This document shows, piece by piece, positions 1 to 5,149 of a stretch of 5,149 nucleotides of DNA. A model generated the notes under the pieces. That model did not search any database, had not been told where the DNA came from, and saw only the letters and a list, made by a program, of their open reading frames with translations. The stretch covers positions 1-5,149 of the forward strand of contig JADFGH010000193.1 of assembly GCA_022567775.1 (NCBI GenBank). Reading direction: 5' to 3'. The translations under genes and the position numbers were made by a program. The stretch comes from Pseudomonadota bacterium. Lineage in GTDB: Bacteria > Pseudomonadota > Gammaproteobacteria > Steroidobacterales > Woeseiaceae. Numbering within the stretch: position 1 is the first letter of the stretch; every line of letters starts with the position of its first letter.

Positions 1-433
1 CGATCAGCGAGGCGACAACAAAGCCCGGAAAACTCAGCATCACGACTCCCGCCGATATAGTAAAAATCTTGTAGGGAATCGGCGAAAAACCGGCGACAAA
101 TACCGCCCAGATGCCCCAGGTGTCGAACCATTCCCTGGCACGCAAATAGGCCATCCAGTAGCCCATCGAATGCAGCCACGGTTCGATTGCCGCGAACAGA
201 AAGTAGCCGATCGCATACCCGGCGATACCTCCGGCCAGCGACGCAGCCGTGGTAATGGTGGCAAAACGCCACGCCCTGGCGCGATTCGCGAGGCACATCG
301 GCGCGAGCATGACATCCGGTGGTATCGGGAAAAACGAAGACTCGGCGAAACTCATTGCGCCGAGATAACGCACGGCGTGCGGATGCTTGGCCCAGTTCAG
401 GACACGATCATACAAAGGCCCAAACAGCCGCAT
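1..433 (-). CDS. yqaA: YqaA/DedA-superfamily inner-membrane protein (partial, C-terminus off the left edge)
   Basis: The first 144 residues of a small polytopic membrane protein are visible, starting at the ATG at 433-431. Two family signatures are seen: FAESSFFPIPPD at residues 29-40, followed by VMLAPM, and AGFSPIPYKIFTISAG at 114-129. Hydrophobic stretches lie at about 58-82 and 108-144. YqaA (COG1238) belongs to the DedA superfamily. Some DedA members flip undecaprenyl phosphate or other lipids across the inner membrane, but the YqaA branch has no firmly assigned substrate. The ATG is preferred because MRLFGPLYDRVLNWAKHP matches the usual N-terminus of the family. The Shine-Dalgarno is weak (GGGAA, over 10 bases upstream). 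The gene lies 66 bp after pcm and is probably cotranscribed with surE-pcm. An nlpD-rpoS pair would be expected next. The family is about 190-200 residues long, so roughly a quarter is missing. Confidence 0.92.
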   Translation of the reverse strand, partial: MRLFGPLYDRVLNWAKHPHAVRYLGAMSFAESSFFPIPPDVMLAPMCLANRARAWRFATITTAASLAGGIAGYAIGYFLFAAIEPWLHSMGYWMAYLRAREWFDTWGIWAVFVAGFSPIPYKIFTISAGVVMLSFPGFVVASLI

Positions 434-446
434 CGTCAGATCTGTT

Positions 447-465
447 CCCAAGTCACAGAATTGGG
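447..465. other. Small inverted repeat between pcm and yqaA
   Basis: CCCAA at 447-451 pairs with TTGGG at 461-465 across a 9-nt loop. An 8-bp palindrome, CAGATCTG, lies beside it at 437-444, just upstream of the yqaA start. There is no T-run, so this is not a convincing terminator. It could be an mRNA hairpin near the yqaA translation start or chance. The rest of the 66-bp gap shows no clear promoter. Confidence 0.25.
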
Positions 466-499
466 TCTAAGTAGACTACAAAACATATTGATTTGCTTG

Positions 500-1165
500 C
501 TATTTCCCTTTGACAAGCGGAACGAAACTGACGCCACCCAGCGAAACTTGCTCGAAATGATCGTCGCGCCTCAGGACCATGGTCAACTCCTGGGCACCCG
601 ACGGACCGACCGGCATGACCAGCCTGCCGCCAGGCGCGATCTGATCAAGCAGCTTCTGCGGTAATTCCGTTGCGGCTGCGGCGACGATTATTCCATCGTA
701 AGGCGCGTATTTCGGCCAGCCCTCCCAGCCGTCACCGAGCCGAAACCTGACGTTATAGATGTCCAGTTGCCGGAGGCGCTGCTTCGCCTTTCTTAATAAC
801 TCCGGAATGCGCTCGACGGTGTAGATCTCCTTCACCAGGGGCGCCAGCACGGCAGTCTGGTAGCCGCAACCGGTACCAATCTCGAGCACCTTGTCGCCAG
901 CAAAGTCAGTGAGCAACGCTTCGGTCATTTTCGCAACGACATAGGGCTGGCTAATTGTCTGACCGTGGCCGATGGGCAATGCGGTGTCTTCATACGAACG
1001 ACTCGCCAGGGCCTCGTCGACGAACAGGTGCCGCGGCACATTGCGGATCTGTTCCAGTACCGCGGAAGACCGGATGCCGTGATTCTTGAGACGATCGACA
1101 AGACGATCGCGCGTGCGTGCGGACGTCATGCCGATGCCCTGGACGCTGTCTGCCCACTGCATCAT
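500..1165 (-). CDS. pcm: Protein-L-isoaspartate O-methyltransferase (PIMT)
   Basis: This 221-residue cytosolic repair enzyme uses S-adenosylmethionine to methylate L-isoaspartyl residues in damaged proteins, starting their conversion back to aspartate. The class I methyltransferase core is complete: [13 protein letters not shown] at residues 62-74, motif [13 protein letters not shown] at 93-104, the acidic VERI near 117-120, GDGWEGW at 144-150 with APYDGIIV at 154-161, [10 protein letters not shown] at 178-187 and the C-terminal FVPLVKG at 214-220. The start overlaps the surE stop as ATGA (1165-1162), implying translational coupling. A CAGGGA about 10 bases upstream can serve as Shine-Dalgarno. 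A second ATG follows directly. Met13 (codon at 1129-1127, MTSARTRD) aligns best with the E. coli N-terminus, so the real protein may be 209 residues. In E. coli, pcm also follows surE and precedes nlpD-rpoS. Confidence 0.97.
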   Translation of the reverse strand: MMQWADSVQGIGMTSARTRDRLVDRLKNHGIRSSAVLEQIRNVPRHLFVDEALASRSYEDTALPIGHGQTISQPYVVAKMTEALLTDFAGDKVLEIGTGCGYQTAVLAPLVKEIYTVERIPELLRKAKQRLRQLDIYNVRFRLGDGWEGWPKYAPYDGIIVAAAATELPQKLLDQIAPGGRLVMPVGPSGAQELTMVLRRDDHFEQVSLGGVSFVPLVKGK

Positions 1166-1905
1166 GCTGCCAGCCAGTCCCTGAGCTGAGGAAGAGCCTC
1201 GTGCCGCGTCAGGTCGACCTTGAGCGGGGTTACGGCGACGGCCCCACGCTCGATCGCCTCGAAATCGGTTCCGGGACCTGCATCCTGTCCCGCCCCCGCC
1301 GGGCCGATCCAGTAAATCGTCCGGCCCTGCGGATCGAAGTTTTTGACCAATGGCTCGGAGCGATGGCGAAAACCAAGCCGGGTGATCTCGACACCGGCCA
1401 AACGATCAAAAGGCAGGTCCGGGACATTCACATTCAAAATGATGTCGCCAGGCAAGGGGTTGCTCTGTAATCGCTTCACCAGATCGCACGCCACCCTGGC
1501 GGCTGTGTCGAAATGCTTGCCGTGCTGACCGACGAGGGACACCGCAATTGCCGGCAGGCCGAGGAAACGCCCTTCCATCGCGGCCGCAACCGTGCCTGAA
1601 TAGATGACATCGTCGCCGAGATTGGCGCCATGATTGACCCCGGATACCACGATATCCGGGTCATCTGCAAGGTAGCCTGACAAGGCCAGATGCACGCAAT
1701 CAGACGGCGTGCCGTTGACAAAATACCGGTTTTCCTCGACCTGATGGACCCTGAGCGGTGAGTGCAGCGTCAGTGAATTGCTGGCACCGCTGTGATTCCG
1801 GTCGGGTGCCATCAAAATGATATCGGCGATTTCGGACAGGGCTTCTGCAAGTGCAATAATCCCCTTCGCCATGTAGCCGTCGTCGTTACTAACCAGAATT
1901 TTCAC
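1162..1905 (-). CDS. surE: 5'/3'-nucleotidase SurE (survival protein, stationary-phase nucleotidase)
   Basis: This 247-residue, metal-dependent cytosolic phosphatase hydrolyses nucleoside 5'- and 3'-monophosphates. Members also act on short polyphosphate. The family signature is at the N-terminus: [11 protein letters not shown], with metal ligands D8 and D9, then S39 in [10 protein letters not shown] and N91 in [18 protein letters not shown] (88-105). These four match the D, D, S, N set of characterised SurE enzymes. The length is close to the E. coli protein (253). The start codon is GTG (1905-1903). It is fixed by the position of the NDDG motif, since an earlier start would extend into the divergent promoter region. 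No strong Shine-Dalgarno is visible (only AAAGAAATCAACAAACA before GTG), so translation may be modest. surE is the first gene of surE-pcm-yqaA and is divergent from the Smr gene. Confidence 0.97.
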   Translation of the reverse strand: MKILVSNDDGYMAKGIIALAEALSEIADIILMAPDRNHSGASNSLTLHSPLRVHQVEENRYFVNGTPSDCVHLALSGYLADDPDIVVSGVNHGANLGDDVIYSGTVAAAMEGRFLGLPAIAVSLVGQHGKHFDTAARVACDLVKRLQSNPLPGDIILNVNVPDLPFDRLAGVEITRLGFRHRSEPLVKNFDPQGRTIYWIGPAGAGQDAGPGTDFEAIERGAVAVTPLKVDLTRHEALPQLRDWLAA

Positions 1906-1956
1906 TGTTTGTTGATTTCTTTGTCAGACTGACGGAATTGTTGCTTGCTATCTGCA

Positions 1957-1985
1957 TTGGCCGTGAAGGACGCGCTCACTATACT
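1957..1985 (+). promoter_or_regulatory. Sigma70-type promoter for the Smr gene
   Basis: TTGGCC at 1957-1962 (4/6 match to TTGACA) is separated by exactly 17 bp from TATACT at 1980-1985 (5/6 match to TATAAT). A transcription start near 1992 is inferred, giving a leader of about 36 nt before the ATG at 2028. The placement also argues against the upstream in-frame ATG at 1938, which would lie 5' of the promoter. Confidence 0.6.
1978..1983 (-). promoter_or_regulatory. Possible -10 element facing surE, overlapping the Smr-gene -10
   Basis: Read on the minus strand, these bases are TATAGT, a 5/6 match to TATAAT. Four of the six bases are shared with the plus-strand TATACT. The surE leader would be about 65 nt. 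No recognisable -35 exists at 15-18 bp spacing (the candidates are TATGGT-like) and there is no TGn extension, so this is only a candidate for the surE operon promoter. Confidence 0.3.
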
Positions 1986-2027
1986 CAATGTTTCCGCCAC
2001 ACCATAGCGCTAATCCGGGTATTCCCG

Positions 2028-2588
2028 ATGACCGGAAAAAAAGATTCAGAAACCACCGCAGAAGACGACGTCAGCCTGTTCCGCCGACTTATGGGTGATG
2101 CGAAACCATTGCGGCAGACGGACAAAGAGCCGGAGCGCCAGCCGCAAGTCAGTGCACGAGCTCGCTTTGCACGCCGGGACGAACGAGCGGTTCTGGCCGA
2201 AAGTCTCGATGCCGACATCGATGAAACCGAAACAGGTGCCGGCGAGTCCTTGCGTTTTCACCGAGCCTCCGTCGGCCGGCGAACCATGCGCAAACTGGCG
2301 CGCGGCAATTTCAGCGTGCAGGACGAGATCGACCTGCACGGCATGACCGCACCCCAGGCAAAAGACGCGCTCCAGGAATTTATCGGGGAGTGCGCAGCGC
2401 GCGGCTACACCTGCATCCGCATCGTCCACGGCAAGGGAATGGGCTCCGGCGACCGCGGACCGGTAATAAAAGGCAAAGTGAACAAGTGGCTAAGACAATG
2501 GAATGAGGTGCTGGCCTTTGTCTCGGCAAGACAAATCGATGGCGGCACCGGCGCCGTCTATGTCCTGCTCAGGAAAAACCGACACTAA
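2028..2588 (+). CDS. Smr-domain protein (MutS2 C-terminal-type nuclease domain; SmrA/SmrB-like)
   Basis: This is a 186-residue stand-alone Smr protein. The N-terminal part carries EDDVSLFRRLMGDAKPLRQ at about 12-30, like the N-terminal helix of E. coli SmrA/SmrB, then a charged, probably flexible linker to about 75. RRTMRKLARG (84-93) leads into the Smr domain: IDLHG at 101-105, IVHGKGMGSG at 132-141 and DGGTGAVYVLLRK at 171-183. The DLHG and HGKG motifs considered important for nuclease activity are both intact. E. coli SmrB cleaves mRNA at collided ribosomes, and other Smr proteins nick DNA or RNA. Here the substrate is unknown. The C-terminal HGKG...GGTGA pattern is nearer SmrA, but the intact DLHG resembles SmrB, so no symbol is assigned. 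The ATG at 2028 is chosen over 1938 because of the promoter at 1957-1985 and the family N-terminus. The Shine-Dalgarno is weak. Confidence 0.9.
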   Translation: MTGKKDSETTAEDDVSLFRRLMGDAKPLRQTDKEPERQPQVSARARFARRDERAVLAESLDADIDETETGAGESLRFHRASVGRRTMRKLARGNFSVQDEIDLHGMTAPQAKDALQEFIGECAARGYTCIRIVHGKGMGSGDRGPVIKGKVNKWLRQWNEVLAFVSARQIDGGTGAVYVLLRKNRH

Positions 2589-2595
2589 CCCTGAT

Positions 2596-2627
2596 GTCGT
2601 TGCGAGGAGGTGTAGCCGGTGCAATCC
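2596..2627. repeat. REP-like palindromic repeat, copy 1 (GTCGTTGCGAGGAG...GCAATCC)
   Basis: GTCGTTGCGAGGAG at 2596-2609 is followed by GTGCAATCC ending at 2627. TTGC (2600-2603) pairs with GCAA (2621-2624) as outer arms of an imperfect hairpin. The pattern GTCATTGCGAGGAGC...GCAATCC is a dispersed palindrome I recall from many bacterial genomes. It begins 8 bases after the Smr stop codon, so it may protect or terminate that transcript. The left arm recurs at 3026-3039 with one mismatch in 14. Confidence 0.65.
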
Positions 2628-2646
2628 AGCAAAACAGCGATTCACG

Positions 2647-2676
2647 AATTGACAATTGAGATGGCGGATGACAATT
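2647..2676. promoter_or_regulatory. AATTG-A-CAATT dyad and TGACAATT direct repeat around the start of the next gene
   Basis: AATTG (2647-2651) and CAATT (2653-2657) form a perfect 5-bp dyad around one base. The octamer TGACAATT occurs at 2650-2657 and again at 2669-2676, spanning the ATG at 2668. A perfect TTGACA sits at 2649-2654, but its -10 position would fall inside the gene. It may be an operator-like site or chance in a short AT-rich patch. Confidence 0.25.
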
Positions 2677-2991
2677 AAACGCGTTTGGCACGGCTGGACA
2701 ACGCCGCAGAATGCTCCAGTTTACGAGAAGCTGCTTCACGACGACGTATTTCCCGGTATCGAGGCCAAAAAAATCCCGGGATATCGGAGTATTGAGCTGT
2801 GGCGCCGCGATCTCGCTGATGAGGTGGAGTTCAGCACCATAATGACGTTCGACTCGCTGCAAAACGTGATCGACTTTCAGGGCGGGAACTACGAACAGGC
2901 ATATGTACCGGATGCTGCCCGAAAAGTACTGAAACGATGGGACGAATCTTCGCTTCATTACGAGACCCGGGAAACCCGTAACTACGGATGA
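2668..2991 (+). CDS. Small antibiotic-biosynthesis-monooxygenase-like (dimeric alpha/beta barrel) protein
   Basis: This 107-residue soluble protein has no signal peptide or membrane segment. The sequence opens with MTIKRVWHGWTTPQNAPVYE, followed by HDDVFPGIEAKKIPGYRSI (about 28-46), an LWRRDLADEVEF strand pair, TIMTFDS near 60-66 and YVPDAARKVLKRWDE near 82-97. The strand-helix-strand-strand-strand-helix order and the VFPGI...PGYR...EFSTIMTFDS layout fit ABM-type ferredoxin-like proteins. Small relatives of this group are common and mostly uncharacterised. Some are heme or quinol oxygenases, but many have no known reaction, so no substrate is assigned. The ATG at 2668 is preferred over the in-frame TTG at 2656 because the conserved sequence starts at TIKRVWHGW. 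The Shine-Dalgarno is poor. It stands 79 bp after the Smr gene with a repeat on each side, so its transcription is uncertain. Confidence 0.8.
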   Translation: MTIKRVWHGWTTPQNAPVYEKLLHDDVFPGIEAKKIPGYRSIELWRRDLADEVEFSTIMTFDSLQNVIDFQGGNYEQAYVPDAARKVLKRWDESSLHYETRETRNYG

Positions 2992-3025
2992 CGAAACATC
3001 GGTGGTTCTTGCGAGCACTTCCCCC

Positions 3026-3054
3026 GTCATTGCGAGGAGCGCTGCGTCGGCCGG
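3026..3054. repeat. REP-like palindromic repeat, copy 2 (left arm; right arm degenerate)
   Basis: GTCATTGCGAGGAG at 3026-3039 matches copy 1 at 13 of 14 positions and continues CGCTGCGTCGGCCGG. The expected closing GCAATCC is replaced by AAATGTCC (3055-3062), so this copy looks truncated or decayed. Together with copy 1 it brackets the small monooxygenase-like gene in direct orientation. Confidence 0.6.
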
Positions 3055-3196
3055 AAATGTCCAAACTAAACATACGCGGACTTCCTCATGTAATTTCGAG
3101 GAAATGTTTCCGCGGTAATTTCACCCGGCCGGCATATTCCGGTGGTCGTTATCTCTGCAAATGGTTTGATTTCCGGATTTCCGCTATCCTGCGGTA

Positions 3197-3251
3197 ACCG
3201 ATATTTCGGCGCATCGGTGGAATGCATCGCAGCTCGCTCACTCGTGCGATG
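3197..3251 (+). promoter_or_regulatory. Two tandem inverted repeats upstream of the S9 peptidase (candidate structured leader)
   Basis: Hairpin A pairs ACCGAT (3197-3202) with ATCGGT (3213-3218), a perfect 6-bp stem with a 10-nt loop. Hairpin B pairs CATCGCA (3225-3231) with TGCGATG (3245-3251), a perfect 7-bp stem with a 13-nt loop. B ends 9 bases before the Shine-Dalgarno. CATCG at 3212-3216 in the 3' arm of A can also pair with CGATG at 3247-3251 in B, allowing exclusive folds. I do not recognise a known riboswitch. It could instead be a DNA-binding operator. Confidence 0.35.
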
Positions 3252-3260
3252 AAAATAAGC

Positions 3261-3266
3261 AAAGGA
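3261..3266 (+). promoter_or_regulatory. Ribosome binding site that fixes the S9 peptidase start
   Basis: AAAGGA at 3261-3266 lies 6 bases before the ATG at 3273, which is near-ideal. The in-frame ATG at 3249 has no such site and would put this sequence inside the coding region, so 3273 is favoured. Confidence 0.75.
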
Positions 3267-3272
3267 CTAAAA

Positions 3273-5149
3273 ATGCACGCCAAACCTGTTCGCAGTTCGC
3301 TCTCACGGGTTCTTTTGTTGTTGCCTGTTTTTGCTATGGCGCAGGACGACGAAAGACTGATCACGATTGACGACATCCTGGCAATGAAATCGATCGGCGA
3401 TCCGCAGGTCAGTCCCGATGGGGAACTGGTTGCCTACACGGTTCGTCAGCGTGACCTGGAAGAAGACAAATCGGCGACGCAAATCTGGGTTGTTGCAACA
3501 TCCGGCGGCGACCCGATTCCGATGACATCTGCCGATACGTCGGCCAGCAGCCCGCGGTGGAGTCCGGACAACAAATATCTGTCCTTCAAGGCATCGAAGG
3601 GCGAAAAGGCGAAGCCACAGGTCTGGAACCTGAATCGACTCGGCGGTGAGGCAACGCAGGTCACCAGCGTTAAACAAGGCGTCGACAGCTATGACTGGTC
3701 GCCCGACGGCAGCCGCATGTTACTCGTAATACAGTACGCCCGCCCTGCTGATCTGACAGAAGATGAAGATGACGACGAGCAACCCCTGCCGCATGTGATT
3801 GACCGCATGCAGTTCAAACAGGACTACGTTGGCTACCTCGATCGCCGCAGGCTACATATATATGTGTACACACCCGGTGAAGAAGATCCGGTGCAAGTCA
3901 CTTCCGGTGACTATGACGATGCCGATGCTGTGTGGAGCCCCGATGGCAAATCGATCGCGTTCGTCGGCGACAGGTCCGAAAATCCGGATCTGAATTACGG
4001 AACCGACATCTGGACGGTTTCTGTTGACGGCGATGATCATCCACTGGTGCAGGTAACGTCGCACGCGGGACGCGATTTTTCGCCTGCGTGGAGTCCGGAT
4101 AGCAAGAGCATTGCGTACATAAGCTCGACAGGAATGGATATTGGCGGGTCCGCGCTGACGCCAACCCGCAGACTGGCCATCACCGAAGTCGGCAAAGACC
4201 AACGACGGATCTTGACCCCGGATCTTGATCGCAATATCTCGGATCCGCAATTTTCCGCGAACGGCCGCAATATTCTTTTCCGGCTCGAGGACAGCGGTCA
4301 GGTCCATTTTGCTTCTGTCAGGACCAACGGCAGCAATCTGGAAAGGCAGCTGGAACGCCGGGTGACCGTGCGTGACTACGCAAGCGGCGGCGGTCACACG
4401 GTATTGCTCGTTGCACAGGCGGATCAGCCGACGGAGCTTTTCACATTCGATGGCGGCAACCTGGCGCCACTGACGAATGTTAATGGTGAGTTGCTTGACG
4501 GCGTCGCTCGCGCCGAGGTTGAAAAGTTGCGGTTCGAAAGCGCCGATGGCACACCGGTCGAGGCCTTCTATGTGAAACCTGTGGGTCACGATTCGTCGCA
4601 AAGATATCCAACGATTTTGTGGCTGCACGGCGGTCCTGCCTCGCAGTTCTCCTACAGTTTTTCCGAGGTTGCACAATTGTTCGCCGCCAATGGCTACGCA
4701 GTGATCATGCCGAACCCCAGGGGATCAACGGGCTATGGCGAAGAATTTGCACAAGGTACGGTTGCCGCGTGGGGCGACAAGGATTTTCAGGACGTGATGG
4801 CCGCAGTCGATCATGGTATTGAGATTGGACTCGTCGACCCCGATCGTCTGGGTGTCGGGGGCTGGTCTTACGGCGGCATCCTGACCAACTATGTGATTAC
4901 GCAAACCACCCGCTTCAAAGCAGCAACTTCAGGCGCGAGCCTGGGCCTGGTAACCGCAAACTACGGTCATGATCATTATCAATTGATGTACGAACTGGAA
5001 TTCGGATTACCGTGGGAATATCCGGAGCGGTGGGTGAAACTTTCGCCATTTTCAAAGGTGGAAGCGATCACAACGCCGACACTCTGGATGGGTGGCGCGC
5101 TGGACTGGAACGTGCCGATCATCAACTCGGAACAAATGTACATTGCAAT
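3273..5149 (+). CDS. Exported S9-family (prolyl oligopeptidase/acylaminoacyl-peptidase-type) serine peptidase, partial at C-terminus
   Basis: 625 residues are visible and the frame is open to the window edge. Residues 1-23 look like a signal peptide: a basic n-region with R7 and R12, a VLLLLPVF core and AMA before Q24, so the enzyme is probably periplasmic. Residues of about 30-410 form a beta-propeller with PD40-type repeats: VSPDG 46-50, WSPDN 96-100, WSPDG 142-146, WSPDG 221-225, WSPDS 273-277, FSANG 327-331. An acidic run (TEDEDDDE, 162-169) sits in a propeller loop. The alpha/beta-hydrolase domain follows: WLHGGP 450-455, NPRGSTGYG 481-489, nucleophile S532 in GGWSYGG and the catalytic Asp D611 in LDWNVP. 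The catalytic His, expected about 30 residues later, is outside the window. S9 enzymes of this type cleave short peptides, with substrate access limited by the propeller. The exact specificity (dipeptidyl, acylaminoacyl or prolyl) cannot be read here. Confidence 0.95.
   Translation, partial: MHAKPVRSSLSRVLLLLPVFAMAQDDERLITIDDILAMKSIGDPQVSPDGELVAYTVRQRDLEEDKSATQIWVVATSGGDPIPMTSADTSASSPRWSPDNKYLSFKASKGEKAKPQVWNLNRLGGEATQVTSVKQGVDSYDWSPDGSRMLLVIQYARPADLTEDEDDDEQPLPHVIDRMQFKQDYVGYLDRRRLHIYVYTPGEEDPVQVTSGDYDDADAVWSPDGKSIAFVGDRSENPDLNYGTDIWTVSVDGDDHPLVQVTSHAGRDFSPAWSPDSKSIAYISSTGMDIGGSALTPTRRLAITEVGKDQRRILTPDLDRNISDPQFSANGRNILFRLEDSGQVHFASVRTNGSNLERQLERRVTVRDYASGGGHTVLLVAQADQPTELFTFDGGNLAPLTNVNGELLDGVARAEVEKLRFESADGTPVEAFYVKPVGHDSSQRYPTILWLHGGPASQFSYSFSEVAQLFAANGYAVIMPNPRGSTGYGEEFAQGTVAAWGDKDFQDVMAAVDHGIEIGLVDPDRLGVGGWSYGGILTNYVITQTTRFKAATSGASLGLVTANYGHDHYQLMYELEFGLPWEYPERWVKLSPFSKVEAITTPTLWMGGALDWNVPIINSEQMYIA

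Larger units (their letters stand above)
2992..3272. other. Non-coding, repeat-rich intergenic stretch
   Basis: No convincing gene is present in these 281 bp. The stretch contains a second REP-like arm at 3026-3054 and a further TTGCGAG at 3009-3015, 21 bp upstream of the TTGCGAG in that arm. There is a direct repeat GTAATTTC at 3090-3097 and 3115-3122, with GGAAA-TG-TTTCC at 3100-3111 between the two. GGCCGG occurs at 3049-3054 and 3126-3131. The 3' end holds the leader hairpins and ribosome binding site of the peptidase gene. No promoter is clear: TATCCT at 3185-3190 is a weak -10, and the TTGATT at 3166-3171 is only 13 bp away. Confidence 0.6.

Noticed and set aside
170..664. Plus-strand open frame of 164 codons opposite yqaA and the end of pcm
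   Set aside because: It spans the antisense of two recognised genes and the gap between them, and its protein shows no recognisable domain.
1938..2027. N-terminal extension of the Smr protein from the ATG at 1938 (30 extra residues)
   Set aside because: It would start upstream of the best promoter (TTGGCC-17-TATACT) and the extra residues do not resemble the Smr family N-terminus. The ATG at 2028 fits better.
2649..2677. Perfect TTGACA as -35 of a promoter for the monooxygenase-like gene
   Set aside because: The corresponding -10 position (about 2672-2677, CAATTA) is poor and lies inside the coding region.
3166..3190. TTGATT and TATCCT as a promoter for the peptidase gene
   Set aside because: The spacing is only 13 bp and TATCCT is a 4/6 match. 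At 17-bp spacing the -35 position reads TGGTTT, which is not convincing.
2988..3197. Open frame of 69 codons after the monooxygenase-like gene, overlapping its stop
   Set aside because: It runs through the repeat arm and the hairpin-rich non-coding DNA, has no Shine-Dalgarno and resembles no family I know.
3852..4676. Long minus-strand open frame (274 codons) opposite the peptidase gene
   Set aside because: It is antisense to a clear S9 peptidase with conserved motifs. The translation is rich in Arg and Ile without domain character, typical of a shadow frame in GC-rich DNA.
1..5149. CRISPR array, tRNA/rRNA gene, insertion sequence, toxin-antitoxin or phage-defence system
   Set aside because: No regular repeat-spacer array, no tRNA-like cloverleaf, no transposase and no paired small toxin/antitoxin genes were seen. 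The recognised genes account for most of the window.

Overview
The window looks like a chromosomal segment of a gammaproteobacterium. It is moderately GC-rich and mostly housekeeping. The main clue is the block surE - pcm - yqaA on the minus strand with an Smr-domain gene divergent from surE. From general knowledge this arrangement surrounds the nlpD-rpoS stress locus in many gammaproteobacteria, and the Smr/surE pairing recalls Xanthomonadales-like genomes. nlpD and rpoS would be expected just beyond the left edge but are not in the window. The secreted S9 peptidase suggests a free-living heterotroph. Placement below class level is inference.

Layout. Positions 1-1905 (minus strand) read right to left as surE (GTG start), pcm (ATGA overlap with surE), a 66-bp gap, then yqaA, which runs off the left edge. 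Positions 1906-2027 form a divergent promoter region with one good sigma70-type promoter for the Smr gene. A -10-like hexamer in the same bases faces surE. Positions 2028-2588 (plus) encode an Smr-domain protein whose conserved DLHG and HGKG motifs are intact. Positions 2668-2991 (plus) encode a 107-residue protein resembling the antibiotic-biosynthesis-monooxygenase-like (dimeric alpha/beta barrel) family. It is flanked by two copies of a short palindrome-type repeat, GTC(A/G)TTGCGAGGAG. Positions 2992-3272 are a non-coding, hairpin-rich stretch that includes a possibly structured leader. From 3273 to the right edge lies an exported prolyl-oligopeptidase-family (S9) peptidase with signal peptide, WSPDG-type beta-propeller and alpha/beta-hydrolase domain. 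It is cut off just after the catalytic Asp.

How the genes fit together. SurE (nucleotide phosphatase), Pcm (isoaspartyl protein repair) and YqaA (DedA-type membrane protein) form a probable stress or stationary-phase operon. The Smr protein is a nucleic-acid-acting factor with its own promoter. The monooxygenase-like protein and the S9 peptidase look like independent transcription units separated by repeats and non-coding DNA. I do not see an undescribed multi-gene system. The features most worth a second look are the repeat pair, the back-to-back -10 elements and the two-hairpin leader of the peptidase gene.
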